A stretch of DNA of 24,187 bases from CAZCAC01 sp964496575 (GTDB taxonomy: Bacteria; Planctomycetota; UBA1135; GCA-002686595). Under the pieces are notes generated by a model. It made no database searches, was not told the origin of the DNA, and saw only the letters and a list, made by a program, of their open reading frames with translations. The stretch is taken from the NCBI GenBank assembly GCA_964496575.1, contig CAZCAC010000132.1, forward strand, positions 1 to 24,187, in the 5' to 3' direction. Shown here one piece after another: positions 7,091 to 14,915 of this stretch. Position 1 is the stretch's first letter. Each line of letters opens with the position of its first letter. The translations under genes were made by a program, and so were the position numbers.

Positions 7091-9760
7091 CTAGGGCACC
7101 CAGGTGATGGCGTAGCCGTTGGAGGCGTTGAACTCGAATCCACACAGCGAGTTCAGCGGGTTCCGGTACCAGCACTGGTAGTACTTGGTGTCGCCGGCCG
7201 TGATGTTGCCCGCCTTGGCGGAAATGCCGATGGTGGTGCTGGAGGCACCCGTCGCGTCGGCGAAGCGCACCTGGAGCCGTTTCAGGTTGCCGCCCGCGCA
7301 CTGCAGGCCGTCACCCCAGGCGTTGCCCGGAGACAGATCGTTGTCGGCCTGGAAGTAGAGGCCGCTGTTGTTGGGTTCCGTGTTGACGGTGGAGAGCACC
7401 AGGGTGTCGCCCGAGAGGCTCGCCGTGCCGCTGCCGGAGAGGTGCGCGCCGGAGAAGAAGACGCCGTTGGCGCAACCCGAGCCCGGGATGCTTCCGTCGT
7501 TGTCGTTGGAGCAGGGGCAGGGCGTCCCGCTGAGGAAGTCACCGAAGCAGTAGCCCAAGCCCGGCTCGCTGCCACCGGACAGACCCCAGATCTCGATGTC
7601 GTCGATGTTCCAGCCGCTGTAGGTCCAGCTGCCGTCGGTGCTGCCCATCGTCCAGCGCAGGTAGACCGTGCTCTGGCCGTCGGCGATGGAGGAGATGTCG
7701 ATCTCCTGCTGGTTCCAGGAGCTGTCGGTGATCTCACCGCCATTCTCCCAGACGACGGTCCAGGTGGAACCGTTGGTGCTGACCAAGACGTAGGCGTGGT
7801 CGTAGGTGGAGGTCTCGACGTTCAGGTAGCGCCAGAACTTCAGCGTGGTGGCTTGCGATCCACTGCAGTCGAACGCGCCGGTGCTGAGGTGACGCTGACC
7901 CAGGTTGTTGGCGTAGTCACCGTTCAGGTTGTAGCCGTAGACATTGGGGCCGGTGTGGCCGCTCGTCGGATCCGGGTTGCCGTAGGCGCCGCCCCCACCG
8001 GTCGGCTGGCCGTAGGCCCACTGGCCGCCGGTGGTCCAGCCGGGATCGGTGGACAGCGGTTCGCTATGGATGACCTGGTAGCCGACCTTGATCTCCACGT
8101 CTCGAGTCGTATCGCCGTCACCGTCGGTGGTGTTCACGAACGCGATCTCGCCGGCATGGACGCCGAGAGGGAGGTTGTTCGTACTGGCGTTGACCGCCAC
8201 GGTCACCAGCACGCTGCCGCCACCAGGGATGGTCCCGGTACCGTTCGTCACGGTGAGCCAGTTGACGTTGGCGGTGACGTCGTAGCCGATCGGCGTGGCG
8301 TTCCGGTTCTTGAGGGTGTAGTCCTTGGAAGCGGGCACAAAGGGCCCACCGACGGCGCCTTCGATGATGTATGCAGTGCTCGGCGTGACCTTGAGCCCGG
8401 TCGCGTACGGGTTGAAGGTGTCGAGCGTGGTGACGCCGCTGCCGGTCGGGTCCAGCCAGTTGGAGAGGCGCGAATTGTTGCTGCCGCCGCCAGTCCACGA
8501 GACCGCGAAGCCGCCGTACCAGTCGGGCTCGTCGTTGCCACACGCGGCGCCGCCGCCGTGCAGCTGACCGATCACCTGGTGGTTCTGGTTGTAGAGCGGG
8601 GAGCCGGAAGAACCCAGCTCGGTGGTGCCCTGGTCCCAGTCCTCGACGCGCACGTGCGTCCCGTCACCGGGGACGCTGTCCCCGGCCCAGCTGGTGATCG
8701 ACGTGGGCTGGTACTCGAAGCTGATGCACTTCTCGTCGGTGTTGGGGTGGTGGATGGCGATCGCGGTCGTCGCGTCGTTGCCGGTGCGGTCCCAGCCCGA
8801 GAAGGAGACCTCGTGGTTGGGGTTGGGGTCGTCGTCGAGCTCGACCAGCGTGAAGTCGGAGGGCCCGTAGCCAGCACGCCAGGTGGAGCCGGTCTGGTAG
8901 TCGTTGAGCGAGCCGCCACTGAGCAGGCCGCAGGTCGGGCTCTGGAAATTCCAGTAGACCACCAGCGAGGCATCGGAGGTGGAGTCGACGCCGCAGTGGT
9001 CAGCGGTCATCAGGTAGGGCGTCTGATCCTGCGCGGTGTTGTTGACCATGAAGCCGGTGCAGAAGGTCCAGCCGCTCTCCGAGAGGAGGCCGACCGACTG
9101 GATCTCGTCCCACCAGGGGTCGCCCAGGGGGCAGACGACGTCGATGTTGCAGGAGCCGGCACGTGCTCCCCCCCCTCTCTTCTCACCGAACAAGCGGTAG
9201 CCGACGTTGATCGAGGAGAGCCTGAGCCGGTACGCGTCGAATTCATCGGCGGGCAGGGTCAGCTCGACCAGGATGTCGTCGCCGAGAACGACGGGGGTCC
9301 AGAGCTCGCCGTGCTCCTCGTTGTCCTCCGCGGTGAACAGCCGGAAGTTCTCGGTCCGGCCGGTGGCGTGCAGCACCAGGCTGGCTCCCTCGGGGAGGAT
9401 GTACTCCTTGAACCCGAGGTTGATCGAGAGCGCACCGGCTGAGGATATGCGCAGCCGCCAGACGAGCGTGTCGGCATCGAGGACGTCCCAGGTGCCGTCG
9501 AGATCGGGCAGGATGGTGACGGCGTGGGGGACCGCGTAGCGCGGCGGCAGGCCCTGACTCTCGCGGACGGTGTCTTCCGCCGCCAGCGCCCGAAGGTCGA
9601 GCGGAGCGATGTCGATGCGACCGACGTCGTCGTAGGGCAGGCCGGTCGGTCCCTGGGCGCTGGCCGTGGTCGAGCTGGCGACCAGGCAAGCGAGGCCCAG
9701 GGCGAACGAGGACAGAAGCCCGGTCCGCAGGGACCGCGTATGGAAGCGTGTATGGCTCAT
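7091..9760 (-). CDS. Secreted lysyl-endopeptidase-like (S1E, Achromobacter protease I type) serine protease with cysteine-rich C-terminal module
   Basis: An 889-residue exported protease. Residues 1-36 form a signal peptide (GLLSSFALGLACLVASSTTASAQ); 37-203 are a probable propeptide. The catalytic domain starts CNIDVVCPLGDPWWDEI at residue 204, as in lysyl endopeptidases. The triad reads His255 (TADHCG), Asp302 (SDFTLVELDDD) and Ser385 (GSSGSP). Next come a BACON/Ig-like domain (about 455-560), a MAM or jelly-roll-like domain (about 561-725, ending GWNIDDIEIWG) and a 154-residue seven-cysteine C-terminal module (736-889, GYCFGD through TWVP). The same module ends the M14 carboxypeptidase in this window. 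It is probably a nutrient-scavenging extracellular or surface peptidase cleaving after Lys; specificity is inferred from family. ATG 9760 is chosen because the signal peptide follows at once; no strong ribosome-binding site precedes it. Divergent from the CNNM gene. Confidence 0.93.
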   Translation of the reverse strand: MSHTRFHTRSLRTGLLSSFALGLACLVASSTTASAQGPTGLPYDDVGRIDIAPLDLRALAAEDTVRESQGLPPRYAVPHAVTILPDLDGTWDVLDADTLVWRLRISSAGALSINLGFKEYILPEGASLVLHATGRTENFRLFTAEDNEEHGELWTPVVLGDDILVELTLPADEFDAYRLRLSSINVGYRLFGEKRGGGARAGSCNIDVVCPLGDPWWDEIQSVGLLSESGWTFCTGFMVNNTAQDQTPYLMTADHCGVDSTSDASLVVYWNFQSPTCGLLSGGSLNDYQTGSTWRAGYGPSDFTLVELDDDPNPNHEVSFSGWDRTGNDATTAIAIHHPNTDEKCISFEYQPTSITSWAGDSVPGDGTHVRVEDWDQGTTELGSSGSPLYNQNHQVIGQLHGGGAACGNDEPDWYGGFAVSWTGGGSNNSRLSNWLDPTGSGVTTLDTFNPYATGLKVTPSTAYIIEGAVGGPFVPASKDYTLKNRNATPIGYDVTANVNWLTVTNGTGTIPGGGSVLVTVAVNASTNNLPLGVHAGEIAFVNTTDGDGDTTRDVEIKVGYQVIHSEPLSTDPGWTTGGQWAYGQPTGGGGAYGNPDPTSGHTGPNVYGYNLNGDYANNLGQRHLSTGAFDCSGSQATTLKFWRYLNVETSTYDHAYVLVSTNGSTWTVVWENGGEITDSSWNQQEIDISSIADGQSTVYLRWTMGSTDGSWTYSGWNIDDIEIWGLSGGSEPGLGYCFGDFLSGTPCPCSNDNDGSIPGSGCANGVFFSGAHLSGSGTASLSGDTLVLSTVNTEPNNSGLYFQADNDLSPGNAWGDGLQCAGGNLKRLQVRFADATGASSTTIGISAKAGNITAGDTKYYQCWYRNPLNSLCGFEFNASNGYAITWVP
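7094..7555 (-). repeat. Inverted copy A of the shared C-terminal module sequence
   Basis: Codes for the last 154 residues of the serine protease. By hand alignment about 80% of the first 130 residues are identical to copy B (12564-13034) on the opposite strand. All seven cysteines (GYC, PCPC, GCANG, LQCAGG, QCWYR, then a late CG) are shared. At DNA level the two form an imperfect inverted repeat about 5 kb apart. Confidence 0.85.
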
Positions 9761-10022
9761 CAGGTTGTAGATGTTTGGAAGGGGGACCGGGGATGCCGTT
9801 GGGGGAGAGCTGACAGCAGTATTCAAGATACACGGCGCCACGGGGGAATGGGGGCCGATTCCCCCGATCCGCCGGCCGGACGGCACGTGCGCGGCTCGAG
9901 GGGATCGTCTCGATGACCTCGATGAGGAGAAATCCGGCTCGCCGGTACCGGTTCTGGAAACGAATCCGCGGTCTGGCTCGTCCCAGCTCGTACGATCTGC
10001 GAGCGCTTTCGCCCGATCTCCC
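9761..10022. promoter_or_regulatory. Divergent intergenic region between protease and CNNM gene
   Basis: This 262-nt spacer must hold promoters for both flanking genes. It contains several G-runs on the plus strand (9778-9806 and 9842-9854) and a perfect 8-bp inverted repeat, GGGGGAAT (9842-9849) with ATTCCCCC (9858-9865). A TACGAT at 9991-9996 could be a -10 element for the plus-strand gene, but no good -35 stands before it. I see no small gene here. Confidence 0.35.
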
Positions 10023-11057
10023 ATGACCCCCATCCTCATCGTCGCCGGGCTGACCTTGTCCGGCTCGTTCATCTGCTCGCTCTTCGAGGCGGCGCTCTAC
10101 GCGATCACTCCCACCCAGCTGGAGATGCTCCGCACCGAGAGGCGCTGGGGCGCCGAGAAGCTGCACCGGCTGCGGCGGAGCATCGAGGAGCCGATCGCCG
10201 CCATTTTGACCGTCAACACGATCACTCATACCGTCGGCTCGGCGTGGTGCGGTGCGATGGTCGGTGATCTCTACGGCAGCCGGGCCGTCGGCTTCTTCGC
10301 GGCACTCTTCACCTTCGCGGTGTTGCTCCTGACCGAGATCATCCCCAAGAGCATCGGGGTGCGACAGGCGAAGCGGATAGGACCCCTTATCGCCTGGCCG
10401 CTGCAGTGGATGATCTGGGCGGTCTGGCCGCTGGTGAAGGGATCCGGGCTCCTGATGAAACTCTTCTCGAGCGGTGCACACGACGGCTCGCCGACCGAGG
10501 AGGAGGTGATGGTCCTCTCGCGAATGGCGGCCAAGCGAGGGCATCTTCGAGCGGAGGAGCAGCGGTGGGTCGAGAACGCGCTGCGCCTCGACTTCGTCAC
10601 CGCGCGTGACCTGATGACACCGCGCCCGGTGGTGCAGACGCTCCCGGTGGAGACGAAGCTCGAGGAGCTCGCGGACCTCGGTCCCCACTGGGTACACAGC
10701 CGCGTCCCGGTCACCAGCGGGGAGGATCCGGACTCGGTGATCGGCCTCGTCTATCGCCGGGAGGTGTTCGACGTCCTCGTCACCGGGGACCGGGAGAGCA
10801 CGCTGGCCGACCTGATGCACCCGCTCGATTTCGTGGCGGAGGCGACCCCCGGACACCGGCTGCTCGACCACTTCGTGGAGGGGCGACGCCACATGGTCGG
10901 GGTGGTCGACGAGTACGGCGGCTTCGAGGGAGTGGTCACCCTGGAGGACGTCCTCGAGTGCCTGCTCGGGGAGGAGATCGTCGACGAGCACGACAGCGTG
11001 GTCGATCTCCAGGCGCTGGCCCGACGCCAGGCACGGAAGGTCTCGCTGGACGAGTGA
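10023..11057 (+). CDS. CNNM/CorC-type membrane protein: DUF21 domain plus CBS pair
   Basis: A 344-residue inner-membrane protein. Residues 1-150 form the DUF21 transmembrane domain: ILIVAGLTLSGSFICSLFEAALYAI at the start, with the small-residue/Ser-x-x-E-A-A pattern of the CNNM family, then FFAALFTFAVLLLTEIIPKSIG and LIAWPLQWMIWAVWPLVK. An acidic linker (SPTEEEVMVLSRMAAKRGHL) precedes two CBS motifs (about 193-254, ARDLMTPRPVVQTLP; 258-318, LADLMHPLDFV to GVVTLEDVLECLLGEEIVDEHD). The usual CorC_HlyC C-terminal domain is missing; the protein stops about 25 residues after the second CBS. The family functions in magnesium/cobalt efflux or metal homeostasis, with CBS domains binding adenine nucleotides. 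The ATG at 10023 begins the first membrane segment; the open frame upstream lies in the intergenic region. It is not obviously in an operon. Confidence 0.9.
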   Translation: MTPILIVAGLTLSGSFICSLFEAALYAITPTQLEMLRTERRWGAEKLHRLRRSIEEPIAAILTVNTITHTVGSAWCGAMVGDLYGSRAVGFFAALFTFAVLLLTEIIPKSIGVRQAKRIGPLIAWPLQWMIWAVWPLVKGSGLLMKLFSSGAHDGSPTEEEVMVLSRMAAKRGHLRAEEQRWVENALRLDFVTARDLMTPRPVVQTLPVETKLEELADLGPHWVHSRVPVTSGEDPDSVIGLVYRREVFDVLVTGDRESTLADLMHPLDFVAEATPGHRLLDHFVEGRRHMVGVVDEYGGFEGVVTLEDVLECLLGEEIVDEHDSVVDLQALARRQARKVSLDE

Positions 11058-11079
11058 TTCCGGTGACAGAATAGAAAAT

Positions 11080-11093
11080 GAGCGGTTTCGCTC
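11080..11093 (+). other. Short hairpin after the CNNM gene
   Basis: GAGCG and CGCTC pair around a GTTT loop, 22 nt after the stop codon of the CNNM gene. The stem is only 5 bp and no T-run follows, so a terminator function is doubtful. The rest of 11058-11204 is C-rich with no clear promoter. Confidence 0.22.
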
Positions 11094-11204
11094 CGTCAGG
11101 GCGGTGCCGCACCCCTCCAGGGCTGGGCAGGACGGCGAATCCGGTCTACGATGAGATATTCCCCCCCGGTTCCGGATCCCCACCCCCACCCGAGAATCTC
11201 CTTC

Positions 11205-13037
11205 GTGAAGGTCCATCTCCTTCTCCTGGCCCTGACGCTCTCTGCTGCCCCCGCCCTCGGGTTCTCCCCGCCCCCCGACGTCGCGGTGGTCCGGATCGAC
11301 GGCATCAGCCACGATCAGGTCACGCGGCTGACCCTGGACGGTTTCGACGTCGCCGGGGTCCGGGCGGACACCGCCCGTCTCTACGTCACCCCCGAGCAGT
11401 ACTTCGAGCTGCTCCGCCGCGGCTTCGACGTCAAGCGCCTGCCCACCCCCGGCGCCGACTCCGGAGCGCGCGCGGGATACCGCAGCTTCGCGCAGCTCTC
11501 CTCGGACCTGCAGGCGCTCGAGGCCGCGAACCCGACGATCTTCGACCTGAAGAGCATCGGGACCTCCGTGCAGGGGCGCGACCTCTGGTTCATGAAGATC
11601 TCCGACAACGTCGCCGCCGAGGAGGACGAGCCGGAGTTCAAGTACATCTCCACCATGCACGGAGACGAACCGGTCGGCACGGAGCTCTGCGTGTACCTGA
11701 TCGAGCACCTCGCCGCACAGTACGGCAGCGATCAGGAGATCACCGACCTGGTGAACGAGACCGAGATCTGGATCATGCCGCTGATGAACCCCGACGGGTA
11801 CGAGAGCGGTAGCCGGTACAACGCCAACGGGGTCGACCTGAACCGCGACTTCCCCGATCGCGTCACCGATCCGGTGAACACGGTGACCGGGCGCACCAAG
11901 GAGACGAGGCGGGTGATGAACTGGGGCTTCGATCACTCGCCGGTGATGTCGGCCAACTTCCACACCGGCGCGCTGGTGGTGAACTACCTCTACGACTCCG
12001 ACCCCGATCCCTACACCTGGTACTCGGCGTGCCCCGACGACGCGCTGGTGATCGAGATGTCGCTGACGTACTCGGAGCTGAACTCGCCGATGTACAATAG
12101 CTGGTACTTCTCGCAGGGGATCACCAACGGCGCGGCGTGGTACGTGATCTACGGCGGGATGCAGGACTGGAACTACGTCTGGCAGGGTTGCTTCGACGCC
12201 ACCATCGAGCTCAGCGACGACCCCTGGCCTCCTTCGTCGTCGCTCCCCGGTCTGTGGAACGACAACCGCGACTCGATGCTCGCGTACATGGAATGGTGCC
12301 ACAAGGGAGTCCGTGGGCTGGTCACCGACAGCGTGACCGGCGCTCCGATCGACGCCACCGTCGAGGTCGAGGGCATCGACCACGAGGTCTTCACCGACCC
12401 CGACGTCGGCGACTACCACCGGATTCTTCTGCCCGGCACCTACGACCTGACCTTCACCGCTGACGGCTACTTCTCGCAGACCATCAACAACATCACCGTC
12501 GGCTCGGGGGACGCGATCCGGGTCGACGTCCCGATGGTCTCCACCTCCGGGCCGCCAGGTGTCGGCTACTGCTTCGGCGACTCCGGCAGCGGCACGCCCT
12601 GTCCGTGCAGCAATGACAACGACGGCAGCGTGCCCGGTTCCGGCTGCGCCAACGGGGTCTTCGCCGCTGGCGCGCACCTCGCCGGCAGCGGCACCGCCAG
12701 CGTCAGCGCCGACACCCTGGTGCTGACCACCACGCACCTGGAACCCGACAACAGCGGCCTCTACTTCCAGGCGGACAACGACCTCTCCCCCGGTGTCGTC
12801 TGGGGCGACGGTCTGCAGTGCGCCGGCGGCAGTCTGAAACGACTTCAGGTACGCTTCGCCGACGCGGCGGGTACCTCCAGCACGACGATCGGCATCTCGG
12901 CCAGGGCGGGCAACGTCACGGCGGGCTCGACCAGGCGCTACCAGTGCTGGTACCGGACGACGAGCAACCCTCCGTGCGGTCCGGGCGTGAACGACTTCAA
13001 CTCCTCCAACGGCTACGAGGTCGTCTGGCTTCCCTGA
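11205..13037 (+). CDS. Secreted M14 zinc carboxypeptidase with CarboxypepD_reg domain and cysteine-rich C-terminal module
   Basis: A 610-residue exported metallocarboxypeptidase. The signal peptide is KVHLLLLALTLSAAPALG. The M14 domain (about 92-365) shows zinc ligands His152 and Glu155 (MHGDEPVG) and His253 (NFHTG), substrate-binding Asn213-Arg214 (VDLNRDFPD) and general base Glu336 (ATIELSDDPWP), so it should be active. A CarboxypepD_reg beta-sandwich follows (about 373-452, KGVRGLVTDSVTGAPIDATV). The last 157 residues are the seven-cysteine module shared with the serine protease. It would trim C-terminal residues from extracellular peptides, complementing the endoprotease. I prefer GTG 11205 because it gives a compact signal peptide; an in-frame ATG at 11151 would add 18 Pro/His-rich residues from a C-rich stretch. 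It is first of a likely four-gene operon, ending 18 nt before the sulfatase-fold gene. Confidence 0.93.
   Translation: MKVHLLLLALTLSAAPALGFSPPPDVAVVRIDGISHDQVTRLTLDGFDVAGVRADTARLYVTPEQYFELLRRGFDVKRLPTPGADSGARAGYRSFAQLSSDLQALEAANPTIFDLKSIGTSVQGRDLWFMKISDNVAAEEDEPEFKYISTMHGDEPVGTELCVYLIEHLAAQYGSDQEITDLVNETEIWIMPLMNPDGYESGSRYNANGVDLNRDFPDRVTDPVNTVTGRTKETRRVMNWGFDHSPVMSANFHTGALVVNYLYDSDPDPYTWYSACPDDALVIEMSLTYSELNSPMYNSWYFSQGITNGAAWYVIYGGMQDWNYVWQGCFDATIELSDDPWPPSSSLPGLWNDNRDSMLAYMEWCHKGVRGLVTDSVTGAPIDATVEVEGIDHEVFTDPDVGDYHRILLPGTYDLTFTADGYFSQTINNITVGSGDAIRVDVPMVSTSGPPGVGYCFGDSGSGTPCPCSNDNDGSVPGSGCANGVFAAGAHLAGSGTASVSADTLVLTTTHLEPDNSGLYFQADNDLSPGVVWGDGLQCAGGSLKRLQVRFADAAGTSSTTIGISARAGNVTAGSTRRYQCWYRTTSNPPCGPGVNDFNSSNGYEVVWLP
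12564..13034 (+). repeat. Inverted copy B of the shared C-terminal module sequence
   Basis: Codes for the last 157 residues of the carboxypeptidase (GYCFGD to VVWLP). It matches copy A (7094-7555, opposite strand) residue for residue with no gap over the first 130 positions, then differs by a 3-residue insertion near the end. Both copies keep all seven cysteines and the DNDLSPG and LKRLQVRFAD blocks. Confidence 0.85.
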
Positions 13038-13055
13038 CCGGCTCGGTTCACATTC

Positions 13056-14438
13056 ATGAGACGCCCGCTCATCCTCTCGATCTCGCTGGCCCTGCCGCTC
13101 CTCGCTCCAGGTTGCGGCTCGGGCCACGAGTCCTACGCCGCGGCCCACGGATCACCGCCCGACATCATCCTGATCTCGATCGACACCCTGCGCCGCGACC
13201 ACGTCGGCCTGTACGGCTACGAGCGCAACACCACTCCGAACCTCGACAGGCTGGCGGATGAGTGCGTCGTCTTCGAGGAGGCCTGCGCGACCGCGTCGTG
13301 GACCCTGCCGTCGCACATGACGATGCTGACCGGCCTGTACCCGGGGCAGCACGAGGTGATCAACACCGAGAGCGCGCTGAACGAGTCCTTCCCCACGCTC
13401 ACGCAGCGGTTGAAGGAGAGGGGCTACTACACGATCGGTCTGTACCGCCCCGGCTGGCTCGATCCCCGGTACGGATTCGACCGCGGGTTCGACACCTACG
13501 TCAGCCACAAGCTCGCCCACGAGGCGGAAGCGAATCTCCGGGAAGCGCTCGCGAACCGCGAGCCCGACAAGCCGCTCTTCCTGTTCATCCACCTCTTCGA
13601 CGTCCACTGCGAGGACCTGAAGCACACGGAGGGCACGATGTACGCGCCCCCCGCGCCCTACGACGAGCTCTTCACGACCAACCCGGAGGAGACCCTCGCC
13701 GGGCTCGACATGTTCCGGCTGTGGACCGAGCCGAAGGGCAAGGACACGCTGAAGATCATCAGCAAGGAACAGCGCGACGCCCTGATCGGGTTGTACGACG
13801 GTGGGATCCGCTACGTCGACGACGAGATCGCCGGCTGGATCGAGGAGCTGCGCGAGGAGGAGGTCTTCGATGACGCGATCTTCATCGTCACCGCCGATCA
13901 CGGCGAGGGACTCGCCCAGCGCTACGCTCGCTGGGGCGGGCACGGTGATCTGCACGAGGAGGGGCTGGCCGTCCCGCTCCTGATCCGCTTCCCCGAGGCC
14001 CGCTGGGCGGGCAAGCGCGTGTCGCAGCGAGTCAGCCACGTCGACCTCCTGCCGACGGTGCTCGACTGGCTGGGTGCCTACGATCCGCGGCTGCCCGGCG
14101 TCTCGCTGCTCGAGGAGGTCGACGAGGAGCGGATCGTGATCGCCGAGATGGGGCCCGAAGCGGTGTACGAGGGGCGCTGGAAGCTGCTCGACAATCCGCC
14201 GAGCAACGGCGGCATCCTCTACGACCTGGAGAAGGACCCGCTGGAGTTGCACCCGATCTTCGCCCAGGACGAGACGCCGGAGGAGCGCGCGGTGCGGGCC
14301 CGGCTTCAGGCCGCGCTCCGCGAGCTGCGAGAGTCCTGGTTCGAGCCGGGCTCGGCCAAGGCGGCGGAGGCGGAGAGTGCGGCCACGCGCGCCGAGCTGG
14401 AAAAGCTCGGCTACGCCGGCGGGAACGAGGGGCGCTGA
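13056..14438 (+). CDS. Sulfatase-fold (alkaline phosphatase superfamily) lipoprotein with Thr nucleophile position
   Basis: A 460-residue exported hydrolase-fold protein. The N-terminus carries a hydrophobic segment ending LLAPGCGSG, a probable lipobox with Cys20. The fold is clear: DIILISIDTLRRDHVGLYGY (Asp43 as metal ligand), PNLDRLADECVVFEEA, SWTLPSHMTMLTG, then TADHGEG (Asp281, His282) and GGHGDLHEEGLAVPLLIRFP. The canonical sulfatase signature C/S-x-P-S-R is replaced by T-L-P-S-H (residues 83-87), so formylglycine cannot form at that position. Thr83 suggests a phosphatase, phosphodiesterase or phosphotransferase-like mechanism. The C-terminus ends with LEKLGYAGG, common in Planctomycetota sulfatase-like proteins. 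The substrate cannot be read. It follows the carboxypeptidase by 18 nt and precedes the Sel1 gene by 19 nt, so co-transcription is likely. Confidence 0.88.
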   Translation: MRRPLILSISLALPLLAPGCGSGHESYAAAHGSPPDIILISIDTLRRDHVGLYGYERNTTPNLDRLADECVVFEEACATASWTLPSHMTMLTGLYPGQHEVINTESALNESFPTLTQRLKERGYYTIGLYRPGWLDPRYGFDRGFDTYVSHKLAHEAEANLREALANREPDKPLFLFIHLFDVHCEDLKHTEGTMYAPPAPYDELFTTNPEETLAGLDMFRLWTEPKGKDTLKIISKEQRDALIGLYDGGIRYVDDEIAGWIEELREEEVFDDAIFIVTADHGEGLAQRYARWGGHGDLHEEGLAVPLLIRFPEARWAGKRVSQRVSHVDLLPTVLDWLGAYDPRLPGVSLLEEVDEERIVIAEMGPEAVYEGRWKLLDNPPSNGGILYDLEKDPLELHPIFAQDETPEERAVRARLQAALRELRESWFEPGSAKAAEAESAATRAELEKLGYAGGNEGR

Positions 14439-14457
14439 GCGTCCGCGCGGATTCCCG

Positions 14458-14898
14458 ATGACCCTCTCCTTCGCCGATCGGTTCGCCGCGACCCTGGTCC
14501 GCGCCGCGGCGGGTGAGCTGGAGGCGCAGCGGGAGGCGGGCGAAGTCCTCCTGAAGGGAAGCCTGGTCCCCCGCGACGTCGAGGCGGGGCGGGCCTGGCT
14601 GATGAAGGCGATCGAAGCGGACGATCCCGAGGCGATGGTGACTCTCGCCCACCACGACATCTTCGCCGGCCGCCGCGGGCGCGGCGCGGCGGAGGGGTGG
14701 GCGCTGATGAAGCGCGCCGCGGAGCTGGATCACGCGCCGGCGCAGTACTCGCTCGGTGCGGCGATCTCGTTCGGCCTCGACATCGCCGATCCGGAGGAGC
14801 GGCGGGGCTACTTCGAGCGAACCGGTCTCGAGACGTCCCCTTGCCAGGCGACGAGCTGGATCGAGAAGGCGGCGAAAGGTGGGTGGCCCCCCGCGTGA
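14458..14898 (+). CDS. Sel1-like repeat protein
   Basis: A 146-residue, largely helical protein with Sel1-type (TPR-like) repeats. Visible units are AGRAWLMKAIEADDPEAMVTLA, AEGWALMKRAAELDHAPAQYSLG and the last ATSWIEKAAKGGWPPA. These repeats usually mediate protein-protein contacts. No signal peptide or membrane segment is present, so it should be cytoplasmic. The ATG at 14458 lies 19 nt after the sulfatase-fold gene. The longer open frame overlapping that gene is less likely, because the repeats and the hydrophobic FADRFAATLV start fit this ATG. The DUF389 gene starts 17 nt after its stop, suggesting one transcript. Its partner is unknown. Confidence 0.78.
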   Translation: MTLSFADRFAATLVRAAAGELEAQREAGEVLLKGSLVPRDVEAGRAWLMKAIEADDPEAMVTLAHHDIFAGRRGRGAAEGWALMKRAAELDHAPAQYSLGAAISFGLDIADPEERRGYFERTGLETSPCQATSWIEKAAKGGWPPA

Positions 14899-14915
14899 TT
14901 CGGTAAGGTCGTGGC

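Noticed and set aside
7076..9442. 788-codon plus-strand frame opposite the serine protease
   Set aside because: Antisense shadow; composition is Val/Gly/Ala/Asp with no domain, while the minus strand holds a complete protease with its catalytic triad.
9243..13148. 1301-codon open frame on the minus strand across the CNNM and carboxypeptidase genes
   Set aside because: It is antisense to two genes with clear domains, its translation is Arg/Val/Gly/Asp-biased without any domain, and it exists because of high GC. Only its left end is in an intergenic region.
13056..14438. Annotation as a true formylglycine sulfatase
   Set aside because: The Cys/Ser and Arg of the signature are Thr and His here, so the modification cannot take place at that position.
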